Below, piece by piece: positions 33,084 through 42,863 of a stretch of 64,000 nt of DNA. The position numbers were made by a program, and so were the translations under genes. The notes under the pieces were generated by a model. That model ran no database searches. It saw nothing but the letters and a program-made list of their open reading frames with translations, and was not told the origin of the DNA. Position 1 is the first letter of the stretch, and every line of letters starts with the position of its first letter. The DNA is from Saccharofermentans sp. (GTDB lineage Bacteria; Bacillota; Clostridia; Saccharofermentanales; Saccharofermentanaceae): positions 32,653-96,652 of the forward strand of contig JAEFBA010000001.1 of the NCBI GenBank assembly GCA_016292145.1. The letters are read 5' to 3'.

Positions 33084-33727
33084 GACTTAAGATCTTCTAT
33101 TGCTTTTGCAGGGTCTTCTGCATTAAATACCGTGCTTCCGGCAACAAATAACCTGGCACCTGCCTCGTAGACTTCCCTGACGTTTCCTAAAGTGATTCCG
33201 CCGTCAACGGAGATGATGGTATCAGCACCGGCTTCGTCAATCGCTTTTCTTAATTTCCCGATCCTCTCATTGGAAGAAGGAAGATATCCCTGTCCGCCAA
33301 AGCCGGGATATACGGTCATGATGAGGATTATCTTCACCTTGCCGATGTAAGGGAAAACCTTCTCGACCGGTGTATCGGGATGAATCGAAATACCTGCCGT
33401 ACAGCCGAGATCATTGATCTCTTTTATAAGCTTATCGGGGTCATCTGAACACTCAAGATGGAAAGTGATATTGTCAGATCCTGCGTCTGCAAATGCCTTG
33501 ATATACTTCTCAGGCTCAGTGATCATGAGGTGCGTATAGAACTTCATGTCCGTATATTTCCTGATAGACTGGATCACCGGGATTCCGAAGGAGATATTAT
33601 TGACGTAATGACCGTCCATAACATCTATATGAAGGTACTCGGCGTGGCCTTCCACCTTCTTGATATCTCTCATCAGATAGCCGAAATCGGCTGCAAGTAT
33701 CGACGGTGCTATATCAATGTAACTCAT
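33068..33727 (-). CDS. rpe: Ribulose-phosphate 3-epimerase
   Basis: A 219-residue TIM-barrel enzyme of the pentose phosphate pathway that interconverts ribulose 5-phosphate and xylulose 5-phosphate. Motifs: APSILAADFG, LHIDVMDGHYVNNISFG (metal-binding His and Asp), HLMITEPEKYI, MTVYPGFGGQGYLP and SVDGGITLGN. Start ATG 33727 overlaps the rsgA stop as ATGA. Confidence 0.96.
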   Translation of the reverse strand: MSYIDIAPSILAADFGYLMRDIKKVEGHAEYLHIDVMDGHYVNNISFGIPVIQSIRKYTDMKFYTHLMITEPEKYIKAFADAGSDNITFHLECSDDPDKLIKEINDLGCTAGISIHPDTPVEKVFPYIGKVKIILIMTVYPGFGGQGYLPSSNERIGKLRKAIDEAGADTIISVDGGITLGNVREVYEAGARLFVAGSTVFNAEDPAKAIEDLKSCALS

Positions 33728-34650
33728 TGCTTTCTCCTATGCCTGTAATTGTTCCTATTATCGTAAAGCTCCGTATAAAAGCTCTTATATCTTTCGTAAC
33801 GTCCTTCATCGATAAGGCCTTCAGCTAAGGCATTCCTGACGACACATCCGTCTTCCTTACGGTGTGAGCAGTCATCAAACCTGCAGCCTGTGGCGATCTT
33901 CGTTATTTCCGGGAAGCCGTAGAGAACATCCCTGTAATCGACGCCCTGGTCTTCAAGCGACAAAGAGGTAAAGCCCGGTGTGTCACAGATAAAACCGTCA
34001 TAGAACTCGTGAAGCTCAACGTGTCTTGTCGTATGCTTGCCGCGCTTTATCTTGGCACTGACCTCACCCGTCTCCATCAGGTCATATCCCAGAAGTGAGT
34101 TGCAGAGCGTGCTCTTGCCGACTCCGGAAGGACCTGCAAAGGCGGCAATTCCATCACCTATTATATCCTTAAGATCACTTTTGGTAAGAGGCTTAACGGG
34201 TGAAGATAATAAAACTTCATAACCGGCCTTAGTATAAACTGAACAAAGCCTGCCGCCGTCGTCTTCATTAAGATCGCTCTTGGTAAAGATGATAACCGGC
34301 TTGATGTCTCTTAAAGAGCACACAAGAAGCATCTTGTCGAGCAATGTAAGATCCGGCTCCGGATTTGTAACTGAGAAAGTCAGGAGCATTATCGAGAGAT
34401 TTGCCACAGGGGGTCTTGCTATGAAGCTGGTCCTGTTTTCGATATCTGTAATGACATAAGGGATATCAGGATCGCCGGAGCTCATTATGGATACCCTGTC
34501 GCCGATCGCAGGCTTGATACCCTTAAGCCTGAATGCTCCCCTTGCGGCACACTGGACATATTCATAAGCGCCTTCATTAAAGAAGCGAACGGTGTAAACA
34601 CCGCCCACTCCTTTAGTAATTACGCCGCGAATTGCTTCAGTCTCAGCCAT
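33724..34650 (-). CDS. rsgA: Ribosome small-subunit GTPase A
   Basis: A 308-residue circularly permuted GTPase that checks late 30S subunit assembly. An OB-fold N-terminus is followed by the G4 motif (FTKSD), then G1 (GPSGVGKST), G3 (DTPG) and a C-terminal zinc site with CRFDDCSH and a later Cys (GCVV). The G4 motif has Thr in place of the usual Asn, which is found in other RsgA proteins. ATG at 34650 is 12 nt after prkC. Confidence 0.95.
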   Translation of the reverse strand: MAETEAIRGVITKGVGGVYTVRFFNEGAYEYVQCAARGAFRLKGIKPAIGDRVSIMSSGDPDIPYVITDIENRTSFIARPPVANLSIMLLTFSVTNPEPDLTLLDKMLLVCSLRDIKPVIIFTKSDLNEDDGGRLCSVYTKAGYEVLLSSPVKPLTKSDLKDIIGDGIAAFAGPSGVGKSTLCNSLLGYDLMETGEVSAKIKRGKHTTRHVELHEFYDGFICDTPGFTSLSLEDQGVDYRDVLYGFPEITKIATGCRFDDCSHRKEDGCVVRNALAEGLIDEGRYERYKSFYTELYDNRNNYRHRRKQ

Positions 34651-34662
34651 CAGACATTAACC

Positions 34663-36807
34663 TTAGCCGTTGTTGCCGCCGTTGCCGCCCTGGCCGGGAT
34701 TCTGGTTCCCGCCGCCCTGATTAGGATCAGGCGGGTTCTGGTTTCCGCCGCCCGGGTTCGGATCGGGATTATCAGGTACCGGTGTAGGTGTCGGAGGCGG
34801 AGGCGTAGGTGTATCCGTCGGTGCCGGAGTATTGGTCGGCAGAGCTGAGAATACTACCGTATATGCCGTGCTCTCCTTAACTACGAATGTGAAGTTGACA
34901 GAGTAGCTTACTATGTTGCCTAAAGAGTCTACCCAATACTCGAACTTGAAGCCCGTGGCAGGTGTAGCCGTAAGCGTTACCTGGGTATTGAGCTCATATA
35001 CGCCTGCGCCGGATGCAGTACCGCTTCCCTTTATGACGATGTCGACTACAGCCTGAGGAGGTGTAGGAGTCGGTGTGCCGCCGTTCTGGTAATCTTCCTT
35101 GGTTCCGACATAGAGCTTGACGGAAGACTTCCTTGGAACGGATGTGCCTGCTACAGGATTTGTAATGATTACATACTGCTTCTTAGCGTCGAGTGCGAGG
35201 ACTTCTGAAGAACCTTCGACTGTGTAATTGAGGCTTGCTTCTTCAAGTTTCTTTACGGCTTCAGCAACAGTGTTGCCTACGACGTCAGGAACGATGGAAG
35301 ACTTAGGCTCAATAGCGTAGATGATGATTACTGATTCGCCTCTTAACAACTGTGTATTTGCTTCAGGCTCTGTCCTTATAACCAGACCTGGCTCAACCTT
35401 ATCCGACGGCTCAGGTCGGAGAACCGGCTCAAGTCCGAGCTTCTTAAGTGAAGTATAAGCATCCTTGTAATTGGCGTTCGAATAATCCTGCAATGTGATC
35501 GATTCGCCAACGGATGAGACAGTGAGAATGAGATTGCTGAGCTTGTTTGTGGTCGAAACTATAACGCCCTCACGGATGTTCTGCGCGATAACGATGCCGG
35601 GTTCATAAGCATCTGTATCCTGATAATTGATCGTGTAGAAAACACCTGCGGCATCAAGCTGCTTGGTGACTTCATCCGCCTTAAGGCCGACATAGTTCTC
35701 TATCGTAAAGTCAGTATTCTGTTCGATCTTCGTCGCATTGCCGACAGCCCTGATCACAAGGATGCCGATGCCGATCAGGACACCTACGATAACGACGATG
35801 ATGAGAGCTAAGAGAACATTATCCCTGAATCTTGAGATACGTCTGGACTCGGCACTCTTCTCTATCTCGGAGATCTTCTCGTATTCAGGATCCTGTCTGA
35901 AAGAGATATTCGTTTCAGAACTTACGGACTTCTCAGGAGCATTCGTGATGACACCGTAAACGCCGTTAGGATCTACGAGCAAAGAGTCGAGCTCTGTAAC
36001 GAGCTGACGCATTGTCTGATAACGCCTCTCAGGGCTCTTCTGCATACATTTAGCGATAATGGAATCAAGACCCTTCGGGATTCCCTGCATAAGTGAAGAA
36101 GGAACCGGAGGTGTCTCCTGAAGGTGCTTTACTGCGATGGCGACGTTGGAATCACCGTCGAAAGGAAGTCTTCCCGTTACCATCTCGAAAAGAGATACAC
36201 CCAACGAATAGATATCGGACTGAGGTCCTACATTGCCGCCTCTTGCCTGTTCAGGCGAGAAGTAATGAACGGAACCCATCTGAACGCCCGTCATGGTGAT
36301 CGTCGTGGAAGACGCTGCGCGTGCGATACCGAAGTCTGTGATCTTCGCAACACGGTCACGCGAGATGAGGATATTCTGAGGCTTAATGTCTCTGTGGACT
36401 ATTCCGTTCTGGTGAGCGTAGTCTAATGCAAGACCGATCTGGATAACGATCGGAACTGCATTCTTCCAGTCAAGGTGTCCGTTCTGGTTGATGAGATCCT
36501 TAACGGTAATTCCTTCGATATATTCCTGAACGATATATCTGAAATTGCCTTCATGTCCTACACCGTAAACCTTAACGATGTTGGCATGGTTTAAGGATGC
36601 AACTGACTTTGCTTCAGCATCAAAGCGTCTGATGAATTCATCGTCTGATGAGAACTCGGGCTTCAAGATCTTGATGGCAACGTTAGCGCCGGTATTCATG
36701 TCGATGCCGAGATATACGTTAGCCATACCGCCTGAGCCAATGAGCTTGACGATCCTGTACTTGTTCGCAAATATCATGCCCTCGGGGCCGTGAACCTGAT
36801 TTGCCAT
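34663..36807 (-). CDS. prkC: PASTA serine/threonine kinase with an InlB-like C-terminal repeat
   Basis: A 714-residue membrane kinase. The kinase domain (about 13-275) has IGSGGMANVYLG, AIKILKPE, HRDIKPQNIL, DFGIARA and the activation segment SSTTITMTG. A transmembrane helix lies at about 335-358. Three PASTA domains follow (about 368-570), which bind wall fragments in this family. Past these comes an unusual tail: a domain of about 70 residues that looks like an InlB B-repeat (LTATPATGFKFEYWVD), then a Thr/Pro stretch and a Gly/Asn/Pro-rich end. Canonical PrkC ends with PASTA domains. Partner of prpC just upstream; both act in growth and wall signalling. Confidence 0.93.
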   Translation of the reverse strand: MANQVHGPEGMIFANKYRIVKLIGSGGMANVYLGIDMNTGANVAIKILKPEFSSDDEFIRRFDAEAKSVASLNHANIVKVYGVGHEGNFRYIVQEYIEGITVKDLINQNGHLDWKNAVPIVIQIGLALDYAHQNGIVHRDIKPQNILISRDRVAKITDFGIARAASSTTITMTGVQMGSVHYFSPEQARGGNVGPQSDIYSLGVSLFEMVTGRLPFDGDSNVAIAVKHLQETPPVPSSLMQGIPKGLDSIIAKCMQKSPERRYQTMRQLVTELDSLLVDPNGVYGVITNAPEKSVSSETNISFRQDPEYEKISEIEKSAESRRISRFRDNVLLALIIVVIVGVLIGIGILVIRAVGNATKIEQNTDFTIENYVGLKADEVTKQLDAAGVFYTINYQDTDAYEPGIVIAQNIREGVIVSTTNKLSNLILTVSSVGESITLQDYSNANYKDAYTSLKKLGLEPVLRPEPSDKVEPGLVIRTEPEANTQLLRGESVIIIYAIEPKSSIVPDVVGNTVAEAVKKLEEASLNYTVEGSSEVLALDAKKQYVIITNPVAGTSVPRKSSVKLYVGTKEDYQNGGTPTPTPPQAVVDIVIKGSGTASGAGVYELNTQVTLTATPATGFKFEYWVDSLGNIVSYSVNFTFVVKESTAYTVVFSALPTNTPAPTDTPTPPPPTPTPVPDNPDPNPGGGNQNPPDPNQGGGNQNPGQGGNGGNNG

Positions 36808-36816
36808 ATTATCTCC

Positions 36817-37563
36817 TTATAGTTCGGCAGCGGGCTCTGCCCTGCCTAATGTAACCGTTATATTATCCGTACTTTCTCCTTCGAGCGCCTGTGCAACCAA
36901 TCTGTGGCAGATGCTTTCAGGTTTATTCCTTTCCTTTGTGCAGGCCTTAAACTGCTCGTCAGTAATATATGAATAAAGTCCGTCCGAGCACAGAAAGACC
37001 AGATCACCGTAACTTATATTATAACTGTAAATATCGGGATTAAGATACTGATTCTCCCCTACGACCTTGAAGAGCCTTGATCTTCCGGGATGGACCTTGG
37101 CCTCATCCTCAGACAGGAGCCCGTTCTTAACGAGCTTTGCAGCCTCATTGTGATCTTCGGTCAGCTTGATAAGTTCAGAGCCGTGAAGGAGATAACCTCT
37201 GGAATCGCCCATGTGGGCTATGGTAAGCTCCGTTCCCTTCATCAAAGCGACAGTAAGGGTCGTGCACATGCCCATGCGCTCCCTGTTTTCGAGACAATTG
37301 TGAAGGATAACGATATTTGCCCTGTTGAAAACGACCTTAAGAAACTGGGGAAGCTCATCTCTGCTGTCTATGAAAGCAAGGCTGTCTTTAAATGTCTTCA
37401 TTACTGTCTCAACGGCAAGCCTGCTTGCGATCTCACCGCAGGATTCGCCGCCTACGCCGTCTGCTACAGCCATGCAAAAGTAATTGCCTATCGTCTCGTA
37501 AGCAAAGCTGTCTTCATTGTTGTCCCTTACGGGACCCTTCTCGGACATTCCGTAAGCTAACAT
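36817..37563 (-). CDS. prpC: PP2C-type serine/threonine phosphatase
   Basis: A 248-residue PPM phosphatase, the cognate partner that reverses PrkC phosphorylation. Metal-binding motifs: RDNNEDS (near residue 15), AVADGVGGE (about 38-46), TIAHMGDSRGYL and VFLCSDGLYSYI, with STDNITV at the end. ATG at 37563 is chosen: it lies 7 nt inside the end of rlmN and matches the family start (MLAYGMSEKGPVRDNNEDS). The longer frame to 37602 adds nothing conserved. Confidence 0.95.
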   Translation of the reverse strand: MLAYGMSEKGPVRDNNEDSFAYETIGNYFCMAVADGVGGESCGEIASRLAVETVMKTFKDSLAFIDSRDELPQFLKVVFNRANIVILHNCLENRERMGMCTTLTVALMKGTELTIAHMGDSRGYLLHGSELIKLTEDHNEAAKLVKNGLLSEDEAKVHPGRSRLFKVVGENQYLNPDIYSYNISYGDLVFLCSDGLYSYITDEQFKACTKERNKPESICHRLVAQALEGESTDNITVTLGRAEPAAEL

Positions 37564-38597
37564 CTTTCTGCCTCTATTGTTCCCCGTCGGAGCTGTCCGC
37601 ATGCGGCCATAATGTCGCTGCCCATCTCCCGCCTGATAGTAGCATTTATACCGCCGGATTCAAGTATATCCCTGAATTGCTTTACTTTTGCCGGAGATGA
37701 AGACTGGAATACCGTCCCGGGCACCTTGTTCATGGCAATGAGATTTACGTGATAAAGTCCGCCCTTTAAGAGCTTTACGAGTTCTTGGGCGCACTGCGGC
37801 GTATCGTTAATGCCGGCCATAAGGCTGTATTCAAATGTGACCCTTCTGCTTGTAGCCTTCGTATAGTCCCTGCATGCCTTCATGACCTGCTCTATTGAAT
37901 AAGCCTTTGCAACAGGCATGAGCTTCTTTCTAAGTTCGTCATTAGGCGCGTGAAGAGATACCGCGAGATTTACCTGGAGACCTTCTCTTGTAAACGCCTC
38001 GATCTTGGGGACAAGTCCGCATGTAGATAAAGTGATGTGTCTTGCGCCTAAGTTCAATCCGTTCGGATCGTTGGCTAGCCTTATGAATCCCATTACGTTC
38101 TCATAGTTATCGAAAGGCTCTCCTATTCCCATGATGACAACGCTGTGGACTCTTTCTCCAAGCTGCTTCTGTGTTACGGAGACTTGCGCCAGGAGTTCGC
38201 CTGATGAAAGATTTCTTCCGAAATCGATCTTAGCCGATGCGCAGAAAGCACAGCCCATGCGGCATCCGGCCTGTGATGAGATGCAGACTGAGATTCCGGT
38301 CTTATATCTCATAGCAACAGTCTCAATGATGTTGCCGTCGTAAAGCTTATATACGAACTTCTCGGTGCCGTCTAATTTGGAGACAAGGTGTTCTTTTAAT
38401 CCGAACCCTCCGAAAATAAAGTCTTCTTCGAGCATAGCTCTGACATTCTTCGGCACATTGGTCATGTCATCTGTCGTGACAGCGCCTGAAGAAAGCCAGC
38501 CGTAGATCTGGGATGCGCGGTACTTAGGTACGCAGCGTGATTCACACCATGCGGTAAGATCTTCTAAAGTTAGATCCAGACAGAACTTATCTTTCAA
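37557..38597 (-). CDS. rlmN: 23S rRNA (adenine-2503-C2) methyltransferase, radical SAM
   Basis: A 346-residue radical SAM enzyme that methylates A2503 of 23S rRNA and also tRNA. The iron-sulfur motif C-x3-C-x2-C is CRMGCAFC. A conserved Cys near the C-terminus (SDIMAACGQLR) supports the methyl-transfer mechanism. GIGEPFDNYENV and LAVSLHAP are typical. The TTG at 38597 is preferred: AAGGA stands 9 nt upstream and it follows the rsmB stop by 2 nt; the frame upstream overlaps rsmB by 50 nt. Confidence 0.94.
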   Translation of the reverse strand: MKDKFCLDLTLEDLTAWCESRCVPKYRASQIYGWLSSGAVTTDDMTNVPKNVRAMLEEDFIFGGFGLKEHLVSKLDGTEKFVYKLYDGNIIETVAMRYKTGISVCISSQAGCRMGCAFCASAKIDFGRNLSSGELLAQVSVTQKQLGERVHSVVIMGIGEPFDNYENVMGFIRLANDPNGLNLGARHITLSTCGLVPKIEAFTREGLQVNLAVSLHAPNDELRKKLMPVAKAYSIEQVMKACRDYTKATSRRVTFEYSLMAGINDTPQCAQELVKLLKGGLYHVNLIAMNKVPGTVFQSSSPAKVKQFRDILESGGINATIRREMGSDIMAACGQLRRGTIEAERC

Positions 38598-38599
38598 GA

Positions 38600-40015
38600 T
38601 CAATCTTCCTTTCTGTCTCTTTCCATGCGGCAGATAAAGAAACCTTCGCACTTATCCTTATCAGGAAGAAGGGTTATCATGCCGTTGGCAATGCTTTCTT
38701 CCCTCTCCTCATCCATATAGATGCCTTCGGGAAGATACTTATCAATCGGAACAGTATGGAACTTTTTGTGTTCTGCAAGGAACGTCTCCACCTGGTTCCT
38801 GTTCTCATCAGAATTAAGAGTGCATGTGCAGTAAACGAGCGTTCCGCCGGGACGGACCATTTTCGCTGCATTCTCTAAGATCGAATACTGCAAAGGAATT
38901 AGCTCATCCAATTCATCATACGTGAACTTATCCCTTATATCGGGTTTTCTGCCCAAAAGGCCCAGGCCGCTGCACGGAACATCGCAAAGCACGATGTCAT
39001 AAGACTTCTTGGAATCCTTATCGTCTTTGCTTATAGCCGATGCATCTGCGCAGATCGTCTCGATGGATGTAAGTCCTAATCTCTCGCAGTTATCTCTTAT
39101 GAGCTTTAATCTGGACTCATTGATATCTACGGCATAGATATAGAGGTCATCCCTGCACATCTGTGCCATGTGTGTGGATTTGCCGCCCGGAGCTGCGCAG
39201 CAGTCCAGGATCTTGTCTGCAACTCTCGGGTGTGCAACGTGTGATGCGAGCATCGCGCCCTGCCCCTGAACGAACATGCCGTACTTATTGAAGCATTCGG
39301 AATTCTCAAGACCGTTAAGACCACCTGTTATCTCTACGCAGTCAGGAATAAAGCTGCCCTTAACAGCAGTGATGCCTTCCTTCTTAAGCTCTTTTATGAG
39401 CGTGTCCTGATCGACCTTATGTGCATCGAATCTGACTGTGAGATTAAAAGGCTCCAAAAATGCCTTGCCGATCTCGTATGCTTCCTGCTTGCCAAAATCC
39501 TTCTTAAGGATTCCGTAGATCTCAGGCTTTAAAGCAACCTTGATGCCGGGCTTGAACTGCTCGAGATATCTTTTGGCTTCGGGAGCTTCTGCGAACTTTC
39601 TTAGAACCGCATTAACATAGCCCGATGCCTTGGGATTGTACTTCTTTGTGATCTCGACCGAAGCATCGACAGCAGCATAAGCAGGAATGTTATTGCCGAA
39701 CTGGATCTGCCAGACTGCCATTCTTACGGCAGTCCTTGCAACAGGATCCATATTATCCGTCTCTTCCTTTGTAATGTGTCTTATAAGGAAATCGATCGTA
39801 AAAGTATAAGTGAGAGTGCCGTAGAGCATCGCTCTGGCAAAATCTATCTTCCTGCCTTCGGCGCTTGCGATCTTATCGGCCTTCTTGATAACAAGATTGG
39901 AATAAGCATCCTTCTCATAGACCCAGTAGAGCATGAGAAAGCATAATTCTCTCTCATTATCTTCAGATATCAGCCTCTGCAGTTCTTTTTTCTTGTACTT
40001 GATCTCGTCTGCCAT
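38600..40015 (-). CDS. rsmB: 16S rRNA (cytosine-967-C5) methyltransferase
   Basis: A 471-residue enzyme with an N-terminal NusB-like RNA-binding domain (about 15-150) and a C-terminal Rossmann methyltransferase. The SAM motif is DCCAAPGGKSTHMAQM; the two catalytic cysteines sit in DVPCSGLGLLGRKPDIR and LVYCTCTLN. It modifies the 30S subunit. ATG at 40015, four nt after fmt. Next gene in the conserved translation cluster. Confidence 0.95.
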   Translation of the reverse strand: MADEIKYKKKELQRLISEDNERELCFLMLYWVYEKDAYSNLVIKKADKIASAEGRKIDFARAMLYGTLTYTFTIDFLIRHITKEETDNMDPVARTAVRMAVWQIQFGNNIPAYAAVDASVEITKKYNPKASGYVNAVLRKFAEAPEAKRYLEQFKPGIKVALKPEIYGILKKDFGKQEAYEIGKAFLEPFNLTVRFDAHKVDQDTLIKELKKEGITAVKGSFIPDCVEITGGLNGLENSECFNKYGMFVQGQGAMLASHVAHPRVADKILDCCAAPGGKSTHMAQMCRDDLYIYAVDINESRLKLIRDNCERLGLTSIETICADASAISKDDKDSKKSYDIVLCDVPCSGLGLLGRKPDIRDKFTYDELDELIPLQYSILENAAKMVRPGGTLVYCTCTLNSDENRNQVETFLAEHKKFHTVPIDKYLPEGIYMDEEREESIANGMITLLPDKDKCEGFFICRMERDRKED

Positions 40016-40019
40016 GAGA

Positions 40020-40985
40020 TTACTCCTGCATTACCGGCTTCCCTGCAGTGAAATTATGTGCGCAGTCTCTTGACGCCAGGCGCTTGCCGCCCGGTACCTG
40101 CAGTTCCTTTATCTTAAGGAAACCCTTGCCGCACTTAACGATAAGATTCTCGCCTTTTGCCTTGACTACCGTGCCGGGTTCAGAATCCTTAAGCTCTTCA
40201 GGGATCAAGGTCATGTCTTCTGCGACCTCTGAATCAAGGACCTTAAGCTTGTTCTCACCCTTCATTACAAATGCACCGGGCCATGCGCTTAAAGCTCTGA
40301 CCCTGTTATGGATATCTTCTGCATCCTGATCCCAGGTAAATTCGCCTTCTTCAGGCCTTATCGGAGGGCATGCTGTAGCGAGTGAATCGTCCTGCTTTGT
40401 CGTACTAAGCTCTCCTTTAATCCATGAATCGATAATGGACGGGAGCTTCTCTGCACTTGCCAATGCAAGCCTGTTCATGAGTGATTCGGTATGCTCATTG
40501 GGATCGATCGCTACTTCGATCTTGTCGATGATGTCGCCGGTATCCATGCCTTCATCCATCTTCATGAATGTAATGCCTGTTACCTTATCGCCTTCGAGGA
40601 TGGCACGCTGTACAGGTGCGGAACCTCTCCTTGCGGGAAGAAGGCTTCCGTGACAGTTGATACAACCGTATTTAGGAAGATCCAATACAGCCTTAGGCAG
40701 GATCTTGCCGTATGCTGCAGTAACGATAAGATCGGCATTGTAGCCGGATATCTTTTCGAGCGCTTCGTCTGATCTCAAAGTGTCAGGCTGGTATACCTCG
40801 ATCCCGTTCTCCAATGCCGTAACCTTTACAGGAGGTGCCGTGAGTATGTGCTTACGTCCCACCGGCTTATCGGGCTGGCAGAGAACTGCGGTGATATTAA
40901 AGCCACCGTCTATAAGAGCCTTGAGATTCGTCTGCGCGAATTCAGGCGTTCCCATGAATACTATCTTAAGATCACGCCTGTCCAT
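40020..40985 (-). CDS. fmt: Methionyl-tRNA formyltransferase
   Basis: A 321-residue enzyme that formylates Met-tRNA for initiation. Motifs: MGTPEFAQTNLKAL near the start, GKILPKAVLDLPKYGCINCHGSLLPARRGSAPVQRAI with the catalytic Asn-His pair and SLLPA loop, and FMKMDEGMDTGDII. The ATG at 40985, after GAGGAC, is chosen over an upstream frame that runs into def; it lies 4 nt after the def stop. Confidence 0.96.
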   Translation of the reverse strand: MDRRDLKIVFMGTPEFAQTNLKALIDGGFNITAVLCQPDKPVGRKHILTAPPVKVTALENGIEVYQPDTLRSDEALEKISGYNADLIVTAAYGKILPKAVLDLPKYGCINCHGSLLPARRGSAPVQRAILEGDKVTGITFMKMDEGMDTGDIIDKIEVAIDPNEHTESLMNRLALASAEKLPSIIDSWIKGELSTTKQDDSLATACPPIRPEEGEFTWDQDAEDIHNRVRALSAWPGAFVMKGENKLKVLDSEVAEDMTLIPEELKDSEPGTVVKAKGENLIVKCGKGFLKIKELQVPGGKRLASRDCAHNFTAGKPVMQE

Positions 40986-40989
40986 ATTA

Positions 40990-41472
40990 TCAGTCCTCAA
41001 CGTCAGAAGTGTTATAGATCTTTCCGTCAACAGATTTATCTATAAAGAGAACTCCGTTTAAGTGATCGTTCTCGTGGCAGATACATCTTGCGAGAAGACC
41101 GTCAGCTTCCAATTCAAACTCGTTGCCGTCACGGTCCGTTGCCTTGACCTTGATATGTGAAGGTCTCTCGACTTCGCAGGTCTTGCCGGGAACAGAAAGG
41201 CATCCTTCATTGTCAATCTGTGATCCGTCAGCTTCCAAGATCTCGGGATTGATGAACTCGATAAGTCCGTGCTCATCACCGACATCAACGATGAATACTC
41301 TTCTTAATACGCCGACCTGAGGAGCGGCAATGCCGATTCCCCTTCCGCCGTAATACATGGTGTCAGCCATGTCATCCAGGAGCTTAATGATCCTGGGTGT
41401 GATCTCATCTACCGGTCTGCTCGTCTTACGAAGCAGCGGGTCACCTTCAATAACTAAATTTCTTAAAGCCAT
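40990..41472 (-). CDS. def: Peptide deformylase
   Basis: A 160-residue metalloenzyme that removes the formyl group from new proteins. All three active-site motifs are present: GIGIAAPQVG, NEGCLSVPG and CHENDH (HExxDH type). First gene of the operon, with its own promoter. In Bacillus priA precedes def; here the SAH hydrolase unit takes that place. Confidence 0.96.
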   Translation of the reverse strand: MALRNLVIEGDPLLRKTSRPVDEITPRIIKLLDDMADTMYYGGRGIGIAAPQVGVLRRVFIVDVGDEHGLIEFINPEILEADGSQIDNEGCLSVPGKTCEVERPSHIKVKATDRDGNEFELEADGLLARCICHENDHLNGVLFIDKSVDGKIYNTSDVED

Positions 41473-41505
41473 CCTGTGGCCTCCAATCCATAATTTTCCT
41501 TATAT

Positions 41506-41533
41506 ATTATAAATTAATATATATAACAAACAA
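41506..41533 (-). promoter_or_regulatory. Promoter of the def-thiN operon
   Basis: -35 TTGTTT (41528-41533), a 16-bp spacer and -10 TATAAT (41506-41511). The -35 overlaps the T-run of the ahcY terminator. Confidence 0.6.
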
Positions 41534-41559
41534 GTGCCGAAGATTTGCTCCGGCACTTG
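41526..41559 (-). terminator. ahcY terminator
   Basis: A perfect 9-bp stem (CAAGTGCCG / CGGCACTTG), followed on the minus strand by TTTGTT. Confidence 0.75.
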
Positions 41560-41588
41560 CTGTTTTTAGTCTAAATTGTCTATTAATA

Positions 41589-42848
41589 TCAGAGATCCCA
41601 GGAACTGATGTACTTCTTCTGCTCTTCGGTGAGCTCGTCGATCTTAATGCCCTTGGTCTTAAGCAGGATCTCCGCAACCCTGTTATCGATGACTTCGGGT
41701 GTCTGATATACATCAATGGGGAGCCTTTCAGGATTATCAGCAATATACATCGCAGACTGAGCCTGCAGAGCAAAGCTCATGTCCATGATCTCAACCGGGT
41801 GCCCGTCGCCGGAAGCAAGATTTACAAGCCTTCCCTCAGCGATAACACATACGGTATTGCCGTTCTTAAGTTTATAGCCGATGATGTTATTTCGAAGCTC
41901 AGTGCTCTCTACGCAGATATCCTTCAATTCGGCAACGCTTACTTCGCAGTCGAAATGGCCGGCATTGCAGCATACCGCGCCGTCCTTCATGGCCTCGAAA
42001 TGTCTTCCGACGATTACGTCCTTGCAGCCTGTTACAGTAACAAAGAAATCGCCTAAAGGAGCCGCCTCATCCATTGTCATGACCTGATAGCCTTCCATGA
42101 TGGCTTCACAAGCCTTAACGGGGTCGATCTCAGTAACGATTACCTTTGCGCCAAGGCCCTTTGCCCTCATTGCAACGCCTCTGCCGCACATGCCGTAACC
42201 TGCGACGACTACGGTCTTGCCTGCAACTACGAGGTTTGTTGTAGCCATAATGGCAGTCCATACGGATTGGCCTGTTCCGAACCTGTTATCGAAAAGATGC
42301 TTGCAGCGTGCGTCATTTACCGCAACTACAGGATAAAGGAGCTTGCCCTCACCCTTAAGGATCTCAAGTCTGTGAACGCCTGTCGTAGTCTCTTCGCAGC
42401 CACCCTTAACTTTTGCTGCCATATCCTTTAATTCGGAGTGAAGGAGCAGAGCAAAGTCGCCGCCGTCATCGATTACGATGTCAGGCTCAAATTCCAATGC
42501 CTTCTTAAGTCTTCCCCAGTAATGCTCTTCGTCATCTCCGTGCACAGCATAAACATTCATAATGTCCAAAGAAGCAAGGCCTGCAGCAACTTCATCCTGC
42601 GTGGACAAAGGGTTACAGCCTGTAAGTGCCACTTCAGCGCCGCCTCTGGCAAGTGCTCTTGCAAGGCAGGCAGTCTTAGCCTCAACGTGAACTGATACAG
42701 ATATCTTCAATCCTGCGAAAGGCTGCTTTTCGATGAGTTCAGCTTCGATAGCTCTTAATACCGGCATGTTGCGGTAAGCCCACTCGATCTTCTCTAATCC
42801 TTTGGGAGCAAGATTGATGTCTCTTACTTCATAATTGAATCTACTCAT
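41589..42848 (-). CDS. ahcY: S-adenosylhomocysteine hydrolase
   Basis: A 419-residue NAD-dependent enzyme that splits S-adenosylhomocysteine into adenosine and homocysteine. EETTTGVHRL, the NAD-binding VVAGYGMCGRGVAMRAKGLGA (about 213-233) and CNAGHFDCEV are diagnostic. It lies 15 nt downstream of a purine nucleoside phosphorylase, a sensible pair: adenosine released here can be taken apart by purine salvage. Most Clostridia use the Pfs/LuxS route instead; having AhcY suggests no AI-2 production by this step, though luxS could lie elsewhere. Confidence 0.95.
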   Translation of the reverse strand: MSRFNYEVRDINLAPKGLEKIEWAYRNMPVLRAIEAELIEKQPFAGLKISVSVHVEAKTACLARALARGGAEVALTGCNPLSTQDEVAAGLASLDIMNVYAVHGDDEEHYWGRLKKALEFEPDIVIDDGGDFALLLHSELKDMAAKVKGGCEETTTGVHRLEILKGEGKLLYPVVAVNDARCKHLFDNRFGTGQSVWTAIMATTNLVVAGKTVVVAGYGMCGRGVAMRAKGLGAKVIVTEIDPVKACEAIMEGYQVMTMDEAAPLGDFFVTVTGCKDVIVGRHFEAMKDGAVCCNAGHFDCEVSVAELKDICVESTELRNNIIGYKLKNGNTVCVIAEGRLVNLASGDGHPVEIMDMSFALQAQSAMYIADNPERLPIDVYQTPEVIDNRVAEILLKTKGIKIDELTEEQKKYISSWDL

Positions 42849-42863
42849 ATAAGATGCTTCCTC

